A stretch of 64,000 nt of DNA, taken from NCBI GenBank assembly GCA_045535935.1, contig JAZSMO010000012.1:1-64000 (forward strand), written 5' to 3'. The notes beneath the pieces are model-generated. The model was not told where the DNA came from. It did no database searches and saw nothing but the letters and a program-made list of their open reading frames with translations. The DNA is from SVFI01 sp045535935. Lineage in GTDB: Bacteria; Bacillota; Clostridia; Lachnospirales; Lachnospiraceae. Positions 14,967 through 24,473 of the stretch are shown here, one piece after another; position 1 is the stretch's first letter; every line of letters begins with the position of its first letter. Position numbers and translations under genes: made by a program.

Positions 14967-16022
14967 ATGATCAAAGCAGGTATTATCGGAGCCACAGGTT
15001 ATGCGGGTGCAGAGCTTGTAAGAATTCTGACACAGCATAAGGAAGTAGAGATTAAATGGTACGGCTCCAGAAGTTACATAGATAAGAAGTACGCAAGCGT
15101 GTACGGAAACATGTTTGAGATTGTGGAGGACTCATGTCTTGACGATAATATGGAGGAGCTGGCAAAGCAGGTGGATGTCATTTTTACGGCGACGCCGCAG
15201 GGATTCTGTGCATCGGTGATGAATGATGAGATCCTCAGTCAGACCAAGATTGTGGATTTGTCTGCGGATTACCGCATCAAGGATGTGGCTGTATATGAAA
15301 AATGGTACGGCATTGAGCACAAATCACCGCAGTATATTGAGGAAGCGGTTTACGGTCTCTGCGAGATCAACCGCGAGGATGTAAAAAAGGCGAGACTGAT
15401 CGCCAACCCGGGTTGCTACACGACCTGTTCCATCCTGACAGCGTATCCGCTTGTAAAAGAAGGGCTCATTGATACGGCGACTCTGATTGTCGATGCAAAG
15501 AGCGGAACTTCAGGCGCCGGAAGAGGTGCCAAGGTGGCCAATTTATATTGTGAAGTAAATGAAAACATCAAAGCTTACGGTGTGGCAAGTCACAGACATA
15601 CACCGGAGATTGAGGAGCAGCTCAGCTATGCGGCAGGAAAAGAAATCATGATCAACTTTACCCCGCATCTCGTTCCGATGAACCGCGGTATTTTGGTGAC
15701 CGAGTATGCAACACTTGTAAAGAAACCGGACGGATCCCTTCCGACTTATGAGGAGATCAAGGCGGTGTATGATAAATATTATAAAGATGAGAAGTTTGTC
15801 CGCGTGCTGGAAAAAGATGTGCTTCCGGAGACGAAGTGGGTAGAGGGAAGCAACTATGTGGATGTAAACTTTAAGATTGACGAGCGTACCGGAAGAATTA
15901 TTATGATGGGCGCACTTGATAATGTAGTGAAGGGAGCTGCAGGACAGGCGGTTCAGAACATGAACCTGATGTTCGGTCTTAAGGAGAGCGAGGGACTGGA
16001 ACTCGTTCCGATGTTCCCGTAA
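14967..16022 (+). CDS. argC: N-acetyl-gamma-glutamyl-phosphate reductase
   Basis: A 351-residue NADPH enzyme reducing acetylglutamyl phosphate to the semialdehyde. The Rossmann GIIGATGYAGAELV lies at residues 5-18, the catalytic cysteine is C150 in NPGCYTT, and the conserved SHRHTPEIEEQ follows near 210. It has a strong AGGAGG site. First gene of argC-GNAT-argB-argD. Confidence 0.97.
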   Translation: MIKAGIIGATGYAGAELVRILTQHKEVEIKWYGSRSYIDKKYASVYGNMFEIVEDSCLDDNMEELAKQVDVIFTATPQGFCASVMNDEILSQTKIVDLSADYRIKDVAVYEKWYGIEHKSPQYIEEAVYGLCEINREDVKKARLIANPGCYTTCSILTAYPLVKEGLIDTATLIVDAKSGTSGAGRGAKVANLYCEVNENIKAYGVASHRHTPEIEEQLSYAAGKEIMINFTPHLVPMNRGILVTEYATLVKKPDGSLPTYEEIKAVYDKYYKDEKFVRVLEKDVLPETKWVEGSNYVDVNFKIDERTGRIIMMGALDNVVKGAAGQAVQNMNLMFGLKESEGLELVPMFP

Positions 16023-16043
16023 AAGGAAAAAAGAGGAAACGAT

Positions 16044-16487
16044 ATGATACGTGCAATGCAGACAGAAGATTACGAACAGGTATATGCGCTCTGGAAGAGC
16101 ATCAAAGGGTTTGCAATCCGCTCCATTGATGATTCCAAAGAGGGCGTAGAGCGGTTTCTTGTGCGCAACCCGGGCATCAGCGTGGTGGCCGAGGAGGACG
16201 GACGCATCGTAGGCGCGATTCTCTGCGGACATGACGGGCGAAGAGGTTGTCTTTACCATGTGTGTGTCAATCCGGAGTACCGCCTGCGGGGCATCGGTAA
16301 GGACATGGTAGTCTACTGCATGAACGCATTACATAAAGAGGGCATCAACAAAGTGTCGCTGATCGCCTTTACGCAGAACGATATCGGAAATGCATTTTGG
16401 AAAGAAATCGGCTGGACGAAGAGAGAAGATCTCAATTATTACGATTTTACATTAAATACAGAAAATATCGTGCAATTCAATAAGTAA
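16044..16487 (+). CDS. GNAT acetyltransferase in the arginine operon (candidate N-acetylglutamate synthase)
   Basis: A 147-residue stand-alone GNAT domain with the acetyl-CoA loop VCVNPEYRLRGIGKDMV near 85-100 and FWKEIGWTKRED near the C-terminus. It occupies the place where argJ is often found, 21 bases after argC and 46 before argB. I infer it may make N-acetylglutamate from glutamate and acetyl-CoA, as short GNAT synthases do in some actinobacteria. A protein-acetylating or unrelated GNAT remains possible. Confidence 0.75.
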   Translation: MIRAMQTEDYEQVYALWKSIKGFAIRSIDDSKEGVERFLVRNPGISVVAEEDGRIVGAILCGHDGRRGCLYHVCVNPEYRLRGIGKDMVVYCMNALHKEGINKVSLIAFTQNDIGNAFWKEIGWTKREDLNYYDFTLNTENIVQFNK

Positions 16488-16533
16488 GCCTTGGCTAACT
16501 TTTTGGCTGGGCAGACAGAAAAGAGGAAGAAAC

Positions 16534-17427
16534 ATGAACAAAAAAGATATGAATCAGATTATGGCAAAGGCGGAGGTGCTCATCGAGGCGCTCCCGTACA
16601 TTCAGCAGTTTAACCGTCGCATCATCGTAGTGAAATACGGCGGAAGTGCGATGGCGAACCCGGAGCTTCAGAGAAATGTCATCAAAGATGTTACCCTGCT
16701 GAAACTGGTTGGTTTCAAGCCGATCATTGTGCACGGCGGCGGTAAGGAAATCAGCAGCTGGGTGGAAAAGGTAGGAAAAGAGGCGCAGTTCATCAATGGA
16801 CTTCGCGTGACGGATGCGGAGACGATGGAGATTGCAGAGATGGTATTGTCCAAAGTAAATAAGCGTCTGGTAACTATGGTGGAAGAGCTCGGTGTCAAGG
16901 CGATCGGTATCAGCGGTAAAGACGGCGATCTTCTCCATGTAGATAAAAAATACTCCAACGGTGAGGATATCGGTTTCGTGGGCGATGTGAAAGCAGTGAA
17001 TCCGAAGATTCTTTTTGACCTTCTGGAAAATGATTATCTCCCGATTGTAGCTCCGATCGGAATTGATGACAACTATGACACATACAATATCAATGCGGAC
17101 GATGCAGCTTGTGCCATCGCCAAGGCAGTGGGGGCAGAGAAACTTGCGTTCCTGACAGATATCGAAGGCCTCTACAGAGATATCAATGACAAATCAAGCT
17201 TTATTTCCCGCCTGACAGCAACGGCTGCAGATGAATTGATCGGCGAAGGTTGTATCGGCGGAGGAATGCTTCCGAAGCTTAACAACTGTACGGACGCAGT
17301 GAAAAACGGCGTAGGCCGTGTCCATATTCTGGACGGAAGAATTGCTCACTGCTTACTTCTTGAAATCTTCACCAACGAAGGTATCGGAACAGCGATCGTA
17401 AAGGACGAAGGAGAGATGTTAAAATGA
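16534..17427 (+). CDS. argB: Acetylglutamate kinase
   Basis: A 297-residue kinase of the amino-acid kinase family. Motifs are VVKYGGSAM near 33, IVHGGGKEI near 65, and GGGMLPKL near 247. It phosphorylates N-acetylglutamate and is usually the arginine-inhibited step in organisms using the acetyl cycle; an N-terminal helix of about 20 residues before the kinase core fits the arginine-sensitive type. The stop overlaps the argD start. Confidence 0.97.
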   Translation: MNKKDMNQIMAKAEVLIEALPYIQQFNRRIIVVKYGGSAMANPELQRNVIKDVTLLKLVGFKPIIVHGGGKEISSWVEKVGKEAQFINGLRVTDAETMEIAEMVLSKVNKRLVTMVEELGVKAIGISGKDGDLLHVDKKYSNGEDIGFVGDVKAVNPKILFDLLENDYLPIVAPIGIDDNYDTYNINADDAACAIAKAVGAEKLAFLTDIEGLYRDINDKSSFISRLTATAADELIGEGCIGGGMLPKLNNCTDAVKNGVGRVHILDGRIAHCLLLEIFTNEGIGTAIVKDEGEMLK

Positions 17428-18620
17428 TGATGCAGGAATATATCGAGCAGGCGGAGCAGGATCTGCTCCATACCTATAACCGTTATCCGGTTGTGTTTGA
17501 TCACGGCGACGGGGTACATTTATATGATATCGAAGGCAAAGAATATCTGGACTTTGTATCGGGTATTGCGGTTTTTGCACTCGGCTATAACAACAAAGCT
17601 TACAATGATGCGTTGAAAGGACAGATCGACAAGCTCCTTCACACATCCAACTATTATTACAATGTTCCGGCCATTGAGGCGGCAAGAAAGCTGAAAAAAG
17701 TGTCCGGAATGGATCGTGTCTTCTTTACCAACAGCGGTGCGGAGGCGCTGGAAGGCATGATTAAGACAGCACGCAAATATGCATTTACAAAAGACGGAAG
17801 CACAGATCACGAGATCATTGCCATGGAGCATTCGTTCCACGGACGTACCATGGGAGCACTTTCTGTAACCGGAAATCCGGCGTACCGCGCGCCGTTTGAG
17901 CCGATGATCGGCAATGTAAAGTTTGCCAAGCTTAACGATTTCGACAGCGTGCTTGCCCAGGTGACGGACAAGACGTGTGCGATTCTCTTTGAGACGGTAC
18001 AGGGTGAAGGCGGGATTTACCCGGCGACGGAAGAATTTATGAAAAAAGTCCGTGCGCTTTGCGATGAGAAGGATATTCTTCTCATGCTGGATGAGGTACA
18101 GTGCGGAATGGGACGTTGCGGCGAAATGTTTGCATGGCAGCGTTACGGTATCAAACCGGATGTGATGGCATCGGCAAAAGCCCTCGGCTGCGGTGTTCCG
18201 GTGGGAGCATTCCTAATGACGGAAAAGGTCGGTCAGGCATCGCTTGTTCCGGGAGATCACGGTACCACATACGGCGGTAATCCGTTTGCATGTGCGGCGA
18301 TCAGCAAGGTATTGGATCTGTTCGAGGAGCAGAATATATTGGAAAATGTAAGAGAAGTCGGAGCATATTTGTCGCAGCAGCTGGATAAGCTTGCAGAGAA
18401 ATATGACTTCATTGAGACACACCGCGGCGTCGGCCTTTTGCAGGGACTTGTCTGCAACAAACCGGTGGGCGAAATTATTAAGACGGCACTTTCCGAAGGT
18501 CTTGTATTGATCAATGCGGGCGCAAATATCATTCGTTTTGTTCCGCCGCTTGTCATTACGAAACAGGATATTGATCAGATGATAGAAATTCTTGATAAAT
18601 GTCTCGCAGCACATTGTTAG
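17424..18620 (+). CDS. argD: Acetylornithine aminotransferase
   Basis: A 398-residue class III aminotransferase. The PLP lysine is K252 in SAKALGCG; FTNSGAEALEGMIKTAR and EHSFHGRTMG are typical. It converts acetylglutamate semialdehyde to acetylornithine. It overlaps argB by 4 bases and has three consecutive ATG codons at the start (17424, 17427, 17430); I keep the first. No deacetylase (argE), argF or argJ follows in the window. Confidence 0.96.
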   Translation: MMMQEYIEQAEQDLLHTYNRYPVVFDHGDGVHLYDIEGKEYLDFVSGIAVFALGYNNKAYNDALKGQIDKLLHTSNYYYNVPAIEAARKLKKVSGMDRVFFTNSGAEALEGMIKTARKYAFTKDGSTDHEIIAMEHSFHGRTMGALSVTGNPAYRAPFEPMIGNVKFAKLNDFDSVLAQVTDKTCAILFETVQGEGGIYPATEEFMKKVRALCDEKDILLMLDEVQCGMGRCGEMFAWQRYGIKPDVMASAKALGCGVPVGAFLMTEKVGQASLVPGDHGTTYGGNPFACAAISKVLDLFEEQNILENVREVGAYLSQQLDKLAEKYDFIETHRGVGLLQGLVCNKPVGEIIKTALSEGLVLINAGANIIRFVPPLVITKQDIDQMIEILDKCLAAHC

Positions 18621-18659
18621 TTAGAGGCAACCGAATCGGGAAAGAGATAGGGTATAAAA

Positions 18660-20063
18660 ATGAGTTATAGAAGTAGATTTACAGCAGTCGTACTGGTACT
18701 GTGTATGCTTTGCTTTACGTGTTACCACGGGCTGGTCGGACCGTCCGAGACAAAGGAGAGCAGTCTTTCCGAGGTGCTTGATGACAAAGAGACGCTCCAC
18801 GTCTGGTACACGGACGAGGCCTTGACAGACTATATGAACAGCTGTGCGCTTAAGTTTATGGAAGAAAATGAGGATGTCCGCGTGGTACCGACACTTGTTT
18901 CGGCTGTGGAGTATCTGGAGTCGATCAACGATGCGACCATGGAAGGAGAAGTATACCCGGATGTCTATCTGGTGACCAATGACTGTCTGGAAAAGGCATA
19001 TCTGGCAGGACTTGCCTCGCAGATCACAGATCCGGCGAAAATGGTCACGACAGAATATTATCCGCAGACTGCCATTCATGCTGTGACATATAAAGGTAAG
19101 CCGGTTGCATATCCTTTTTATTATGAAACATCCATCTTTTTGTACAACCGTACCTATTTAGAGACGATGGCCCGGACTAAGGCAGAGGCACTTGCGTCGC
19201 AGGCTCAGGCGCCGGAGGGTGCAGAGGATGCGGAAGGTGACAGCGGGGAGGAAGCAACCGAAGAGGTACAGGAGGCAGAGGTGCTTCCGACTGTGAGCGG
19301 AGCGGACGGACTGATACCGAAAACCTTTGATGATATTTTGGCATTGGCGGATGAGTACGATGCGCCGGAGGGCGTGGAGGCCATTCTGAAATGGGATGTA
19401 TCTGATATTTTTTACAATTATTTCTTTGCCGGCAATTATATGGATATCGGCGGAGAGACGGGGGACGACTCCTCGGTTGTGGATATTTATAATGCACAGT
19501 CCGTAGCATGTATGCAGATGTACCAGAGTCTGAATCAATTTTTCTCCATCGAGGCGGACGAGACAGATTATGATCTTGTGCTTGACGAATTTATGCAGGG
19601 CAAAACGATTTTTACCATTGCGACAACCGACGCTGTAGCGAAGCTGGAGCAGGCAAAGAGCGAGGGAACCTTTACATGGGAATACGGTATTTCGGCGATG
19701 CCGGATATCAGCAGTGAGCTTAAGACCAGAGGGCTTTCCGTGACCAACACGGCGGTGGTCAACGGCTTCAGTGAAAACAAGGAAAAGGCCAATGCGTTTG
19801 CGGCTTACCTGACGGGAAAGGTCGATACTTCTTTATATGAAAGAACCGGAAAACTGGCGGCGCAAAGTTCTGTGATTTATGACAATCCGAAACTTGACCA
19901 TGCCATGGAATCCTACAACCTCAGCACAGGACTTCCGAAGCTGATGCAGGCCAGCAATTTCTGGGTGCAGCTGGAAGTGGCTTACACCGGAATCTGGCAG
20001 GGAGAAGATGCGGATGCGCGCATGAGACAGCTGGATGAACAAATGAAAAAACAAGTACAATAA
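18660..20063 (+). CDS. Extracellular solute-binding protein (family 1-like), orphan
   Basis: A 467-residue secreted binding protein with an N-terminal hydrophobic segment (7-25) ending LCFTCYHG, not a clean lipobox. The body has the two-lobed sugar-binding pattern: LHVWYTDEALTDYMN, YPDVYLVTND, YPFYYETSIFLYNRTYLE, and KENKANAFAAYLTGK-like helices. Residues 174-212 are a low-complexity, strongly acidic Ala/Glu insertion inside the fold. No permease or ATPase is adjacent. It starts 39 bases after argD and could be read from the arginine promoter, although the family mostly serves oligosaccharides. Confidence 0.75.
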   Translation: MSYRSRFTAVVLVLCMLCFTCYHGLVGPSETKESSLSEVLDDKETLHVWYTDEALTDYMNSCALKFMEENEDVRVVPTLVSAVEYLESINDATMEGEVYPDVYLVTNDCLEKAYLAGLASQITDPAKMVTTEYYPQTAIHAVTYKGKPVAYPFYYETSIFLYNRTYLETMARTKAEALASQAQAPEGAEDAEGDSGEEATEEVQEAEVLPTVSGADGLIPKTFDDILALADEYDAPEGVEAILKWDVSDIFYNYFFAGNYMDIGGETGDDSSVVDIYNAQSVACMQMYQSLNQFFSIEADETDYDLVLDEFMQGKTIFTIATTDAVAKLEQAKSEGTFTWEYGISAMPDISSELKTRGLSVTNTAVVNGFSENKEKANAFAAYLTGKVDTSLYERTGKLAAQSSVIYDNPKLDHAMESYNLSTGLPKLMQASNFWVQLEVAYTGIWQGEDADARMRQLDEQMKKQVQ

Positions 20064-20119
20064 AGTGCGAATAAAAACCGATGATTGGGACATGATGAAA
20101 CTATTAGGAGGTCATGACA

Positions 20120-20551
20120 ATGGTCGGTTTTTTAATTGCAATCGCATCCGGAATATTAATGAGTTTTCAAGGTGTGTTTAACACGGCGGTGACAAAGCAG
20201 TCGTCCATATGGTCGTCATCAAGTTTTGTCCATTTTACGGCGCTTGTTGTTTGTCTTGTCGCATGGCTTGTCACGGAGCGCACCGGATTTGGGGCGGTTC
20301 TTTCCGTTCGCCCGCGCTATCTCCTCACAGGAGGAGTGATTGGGGCTTTTATCACGTATACGGTCATTGTGAGTATGGCGCAGATGGGGCCGGCGAAGGC
20401 GGTCATGTTTATTGTCGTAGCACAGCTGATTTGTTCTTATCTCATTGAGGTTATGGGGTGGTTCGGCGTGGAGAAACAGCCGCTTACCATGCAGAAGATT
20501 ATCGGTATGGCAGTGGCAATTTTCGGAATTATTCTCTTTAAATGGGAGTAA
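20120..20551 (+). CDS. DMT-superfamily small transporter (DUF606/YdcZ-like)
   Basis: A 143-residue membrane protein with five segments, beginning VGFLIAIASGILMSFQGVFNTAVTK, typical of the YdcZ/DUF606 half-size drug/metabolite transporters. Substrate unknown; they usually work as pairs or dimers and no partner is adjacent. I prefer the ATG at 20120, eight bases after AGGAGG (20106-20111); the ATG at 20114 is too close to that site. Confidence 0.8.
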   Translation: MVGFLIAIASGILMSFQGVFNTAVTKQSSIWSSSSFVHFTALVVCLVAWLVTERTGFGAVLSVRPRYLLTGGVIGAFITYTVIVSMAQMGPAKAVMFIVVAQLICSYLIEVMGWFGVEKQPLTMQKIIGMAVAIFGIILFKWE

Positions 20552-20558
20552 AAATTTC

Positions 20559-20587
20559 TTGCTATCGGAAGATAATTGGAATACAAT
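20559..20587 (+). promoter_or_regulatory. Promoter of the comEA operon
   Basis: TTGCTA (20559-20564) and TACAAT (20582-20587) are 17 bp apart, about 50 bases before the comEA start. Confidence 0.6.
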
Positions 20588-20636
20588 AGAAAGGCAATGA
20601 CATAGAGGGGCTCTTTTGGGAAAAGGAGACTATGTT

Positions 20637-21302
20637 ATGCAAAAAAATACGGATAAATACCTTTTGATTACGGGCTGTCTGATCCTGACAGTCTTCTTGC
20701 TTTGCGGTTGCAAATCGAAAAGCGATCTTGTGATCACGGAAAGTGAGACGGTCGCACCGATGGAAGAGTCAGTGGTGGCGGATGTCTCGGATGAGACGCT
20801 TTTAGTATCTTCCGAGGATGGACCGGAGCAGGAGAAGGAATCGGAGACGATTTATGTCCAGGTGACCGGAGCGGTCCGGGCACCGGGAGTTTACGAAATG
20901 ACGGAAGGCTCCCGTGTGTTTGAAGCCGTGCAGAAGGCAGGCGGTATGACCGATGAGGCCGCAGCGGATTGTATCAACCAGGCGGTGGAAGTGACAGATG
21001 GGGATATGATTGTGTTGTATACCCGCCGGGAGTGGGAGCAGATCAAGGCCGGTCAGACGGCGGTTGCCACAGGCGGTGAAGGCTTAGGAGCAATTTTGCA
21101 GGCGGATGACGGAAAGGTCAATATCAATACGGCGGATGTGACGCAGCTTTGCAGCATACCGGGTATCGGGGAGAGCAGGGCGCAGAGCATCGTTACATAC
21201 AGAGAGCAAAACGGAAGTTTTGAGTCAGTGGAAGATATTATGAAAGTGAGTGGGATCAAAGACGGTCTCTTTCAAAAAATAAAAGATAAGATCAAAGTGT
21301 GA
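20637..21302 (+). CDS. comEA: ComEA-family DNA-binding lipoprotein
   Basis: A 221-residue envelope protein. A signal peptide ends in LLCGC, a plausible lipobox; an acidic linker follows, then an SLBB domain (about 75-140: VQVTGAVRAPGVYEM) and a C-terminal double helix-hairpin-helix (about 160-221: VNINTADVTQLCSIPGIGESRAQSIV). It should bind incoming DNA and hand it to ComEC. The ATG at 20637 follows AAAAGGAG. First gene of a five-gene operon that ends in comEC. Confidence 0.9.
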   Translation: MQKNTDKYLLITGCLILTVFLLCGCKSKSDLVITESETVAPMEESVVADVSDETLLVSSEDGPEQEKESETIYVQVTGAVRAPGVYEMTEGSRVFEAVQKAGGMTDEAAADCINQAVEVTDGDMIVLYTRREWEQIKAGQTAVATGGEGLGAILQADDGKVNINTADVTQLCSIPGIGESRAQSIVTYREQNGSFESVEDIMKVSGIKDGLFQKIKDKIKV

Positions 21303-21315
21303 TCGGGGAGAAGAA

Positions 21316-22005
21316 ATGGCAAATAAGGTTTTGGTAGTAGACGATGAAAAATTAATTGTAAAAGGAATCCGTTTCAGTCTGGAACAGGACGGTATGGAAG
21401 TGACCTGTGCTTATGACGGGGAGGAGGCTCTGCAGTATGCGAAAGAGCAGCAGTTTGACATGATTTTGCTCGATGTCATGCTTCCGAAGCTGACAGGCTT
21501 TGAGGTATGCCAGCAGATTCGTGAGTTTTCCAATGTTCCGATTATCATGCTGACAGCCAAAGGTGAGGATATGGATAAGATTCTCGGACTGGAGTACGGG
21601 GCGGACGATTATATTACCAAGCCTTTCAATATTTTGGAGGTTAAGGCCAGAATCAAAGCCATCATCCGCAGAACAGCTAAAAATGCGCCGAAGAAACAGT
21701 CGGACGACCGGATTGTTTCGGGTGAGATGGTAATCGAACGAACAAACCGAAGAGTGACCATCGGAAGCAAAGAGATTAATCTGACGGCAAAAGAGTTTGA
21801 TGTGCTGGAGCTTCTTGCCACGAATCCGAATCAGGTATACAGCAGGGAAAAACTGCTGACACTTGTATGGGGCGCCGATTATCCGGGCGATGTGCGTACC
21901 GTGGATGTGCATATCCGTAGACTGCGCGAAAAGATTGAGACCAATTCCAGCGAGCCGAAGTATGTGCATACCAAGTGGGGTGTAGGCTACTATTTTAAAG
22001 GGTGA
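21316..22005 (+). CDS. OmpR/PhoB-type response regulator
   Basis: A 229-residue regulator with an N-terminal receiver (phosphoacceptor D53 in LLDVMLP; DD at 9-10; K near 105 in ITKPF) and a winged-helix C-terminal domain (about 130-229, ending HTKWGVGYYFKG). It is paired with the histidine kinase 7 bases downstream. Its place between comEA and comEC suggests control of DNA uptake or the envelope, which is inference. Confidence 0.95.
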   Translation: MANKVLVVDDEKLIVKGIRFSLEQDGMEVTCAYDGEEALQYAKEQQFDMILLDVMLPKLTGFEVCQQIREFSNVPIIMLTAKGEDMDKILGLEYGADDYITKPFNILEVKARIKAIIRRTAKNAPKKQSDDRIVSGEMVIERTNRRVTIGSKEINLTAKEFDVLELLATNPNQVYSREKLLTLVWGADYPGDVRTVDVHIRRLREKIETNSSEPKYVHTKWGVGYYFKG

Positions 22006-22012
22006 GTAAATA

Positions 22013-23506
22013 TTGAAGACCAGAATTACACAGTTTTTGAATCGAATACCGGGTCTTAGAAGCTTAAAGGTTCGTATCTTTTTTATCATTATGGTGGTCG
22101 GCATTCTCCCGACCATGATGCTTCGTTATGCCATTCTTGAAAACTACGAAAACCGTGCAGTGACCGTGCGGATCAATGACGTACAGAATCAGTTTAAGAT
22201 TCTTGCGGATCATTTGATTACATATAACTATCTGACAGACACGTCATCGGAGGTTGTAAATGCGGAACTTGCCATGTTATCAGATCTATACGACGGACGT
22301 GTGATCATCATTGACCAAAACTGTAATATCATAAAGGATACCTACGGTATCAGTGAGGGAAAAACCATTATTTCGGAGGAAGTTATGCTCAGCATGAAAG
22401 GGCAGACTTCTTCTAATTATGATGCGGACAATCAGTATATTGAAGTGACGACGCCGATTATCGACAGTGCATCGAAGGAAGAGGAAACAGCGGTAAGCCC
22501 GGAAGAAGAAAAGAAGGATCCGTCTGTCGCAAAGGGAGTTATGTTAACCAGTGTGTCCACGGATAACATTGCAAAAAATATAGAAATATTGCAGGGACAG
22601 GCTACCATTCTGCAGATACTTGCAGCAGTGGTTCTCGTTGCACTTGCGTGGCTGTTATCCCATATTCTGGTAAAACCGTTTGAGCGCGTTACGGCGGCAA
22701 TCCGTGAGACGAAGGAAGGATTTAATACAGAGCCGATCAGTGTCATGGATTATGAGGAGACGGAGCATATCATCAATGCGTTCAATGAACTTCTCGGCCG
22801 CATGAAAGTGCTGGATGAGTCGAGACAGGAGTTCGTATCGAATGTGTCACATGAATTGAAAACACCGATTACATCGATGAAGGTATTGGCGGATTCTTTG
22901 ATTTCACAGGAAAATGTTCCGGTAGAACTGTATCAGGAGTTCATGGCAGATATCGCAGAGGAAATCGAACGTGAAAATGAGATTATCACCGATTTGCTTT
23001 CACTTGTTAAGATGGATAAGACGTCGGCGGATATGAATATAGAAAATATTAATTTGAATGAATTGATGGAATTGATTTTAAAACGTCTTCGTCCGATTGC
23101 AAAGCAAAGACATATCGATGTGCTTTATGAAAGTAAGAGAGAAGTGCAGGCAGAGGTAGATGAGGTGAAGCTCACGCTGGCATTATCCAATTTTGTGGAG
23201 AATGCAATTAAGTACAACAGTGATTACGGCTATGTAAAAGTATCTCTTGATGCGGATCACCAGTATGCGACCATTGTCGTGGAGGATAACGGAATCGGAA
23301 TTCCGGAAGAAGAACAGGAACATATTTTTGAGAGATTTTACAGAGTGGACAAGTCTCATTCGAAGGAGATAGGCGGTACGGGACTTGGTCTTTCTATTGC
23401 AAGAAATGCGGTGCTGATGCACAGGGGTTCCATTAAGATAGACAGCAAGGAAGGCGAGGGAACGATAGTCACAGTCCGTATACCGATTATCTTTATCAGC
23501 AAATAA
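22013..23506 (+). CDS. Membrane sensor histidine kinase
   Basis: A 497-residue kinase: segment 1 at about 18-40, an extracytoplasmic sensor of about 155 residues, segment 2 at about 200-220, HAMP (221-270), HisKA with H280 in SNVSHELKTP, and HATPase with NFVENAIKYN, VEDNGIGIPEEE and GGTGLGLSI. The start is a TTG at 22013 with AAAGGGTGAG upstream. The sensor has an acidic Glu/Lys-rich loop near 154-170. Partner of the preceding response regulator. Confidence 0.93.
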   Translation: MKTRITQFLNRIPGLRSLKVRIFFIIMVVGILPTMMLRYAILENYENRAVTVRINDVQNQFKILADHLITYNYLTDTSSEVVNAELAMLSDLYDGRVIIIDQNCNIIKDTYGISEGKTIISEEVMLSMKGQTSSNYDADNQYIEVTTPIIDSASKEEETAVSPEEEKKDPSVAKGVMLTSVSTDNIAKNIEILQGQATILQILAAVVLVALAWLLSHILVKPFERVTAAIRETKEGFNTEPISVMDYEETEHIINAFNELLGRMKVLDESRQEFVSNVSHELKTPITSMKVLADSLISQENVPVELYQEFMADIAEEIERENEIITDLLSLVKMDKTSADMNIENINLNELMELILKRLRPIAKQRHIDVLYESKREVQAEVDEVKLTLALSNFVENAIKYNSDYGYVKVSLDADHQYATIVVEDNGIGIPEEEQEHIFERFYRVDKSHSKEIGGTGLGLSIARNAVLMHRGSIKIDSKEGEGTIVTVRIPIIFISK

Positions 23507-23537
23507 CGGTCACCAACAGGATAAAGGGACAATAACT

Positions 23538-24464
23538 ATGAAAAAAATAAAACTGTTTATGTGGTTGTTTGTTCTGTTAATGTGTGCAGGGTGTAAAAGA
23601 GAAGATACCTTGCAGGAGGGACAGGCTTACACGATTTACGAAGTGAATAAAGATGAGACCAGAGTTGTGGAGCGCACCATATACACCGGCGAGACGGATG
23701 CGGATGAGCTGCTGGCTTTGCTGATGAATGAGTTATGTCATGTCTCGGAAAATACGGAGAGCAGACCGGCGATTTTATCGGCGGAGTCGTTGCTTTCTTA
23801 TGATTTTAAGGATGAAAATGTCACTTTGGATTTTTCGTCCGAGTATAGCTCGATGGCGTCAATCCGCGAAATTTTGGGTCGGGCGGCGATTGTACGAACA
23901 TTGACCCAGATTGAGCAGGTTAAGTATGTGACGATACTGGTGGAAGGCAATCCGCTGCTGAATCGGTCCGGAGTTCCGGTCGGTGTTATGACGGCCGAGC
24001 AGTTCATTGACAATTCGGGAAATGTCATCAACACAGAGGAGATTGCATCGCTTACATTATACTTTGCAAATGAAGAGGGAAACGGCCTTGTCAAGGTGAA
24101 TAGGGAAGTGGTTTACAGTAGTAATATTCCTTTGGAAAAACTCGTCGTGGAGCAGTTAATCCGCGGCGTTCAGGAGGGAGAAGAGGGCGCGTATCCGGTA
24201 CTGGATCCGAACGTAAAAATAATTGCAGTCACAGCGCGTGACGGAATTTGCTATGTGAATTTTGACAGTACTTTCCTGGCGCAGACGACGGAGGTCAGTG
24301 CGGAAACTGTTATTTATTCCATTGTTAATTCACTGGCGGAACTCAGCGACATCAATAAGGTCCAGTTTTCCGTCGACGGAGAAAATGAAATTACATTTAA
24401 AGAAACTATGCCTCTTTCCGAAGTATACGGAAGAAATCTGGAAATGATCAAGGAGGCGGAATAG
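23538..24464 (+). CDS. GerMN-domain lipoprotein
   Basis: A 308-residue lipoprotein: signal peptide with lipobox MCAGC (C19), then two GerMN domains in tandem (about 45-150 and 170-295), each ending in a VNFDSTF/LDFSSEY-type strand. GerM of Bacillus carries the same pair and supports the forespore engulfment complex; other GerMN proteins occur in envelope two-component operons. Location after a sensor kinase suggests an envelope accessory or signalling role. It starts 31 bases after the kinase gene. Confidence 0.88.
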   Translation: MKKIKLFMWLFVLLMCAGCKREDTLQEGQAYTIYEVNKDETRVVERTIYTGETDADELLALLMNELCHVSENTESRPAILSAESLLSYDFKDENVTLDFSSEYSSMASIREILGRAAIVRTLTQIEQVKYVTILVEGNPLLNRSGVPVGVMTAEQFIDNSGNVINTEEIASLTLYFANEEGNGLVKVNREVVYSSNIPLEKLVVEQLIRGVQEGEEGAYPVLDPNVKIIAVTARDGICYVNFDSTFLAQTTEVSAETVIYSIVNSLAELSDINKVQFSVDGENEITFKETMPLSEVYGRNLEMIKEAE

Positions 24465-24473
24465 GAGCTGTTT

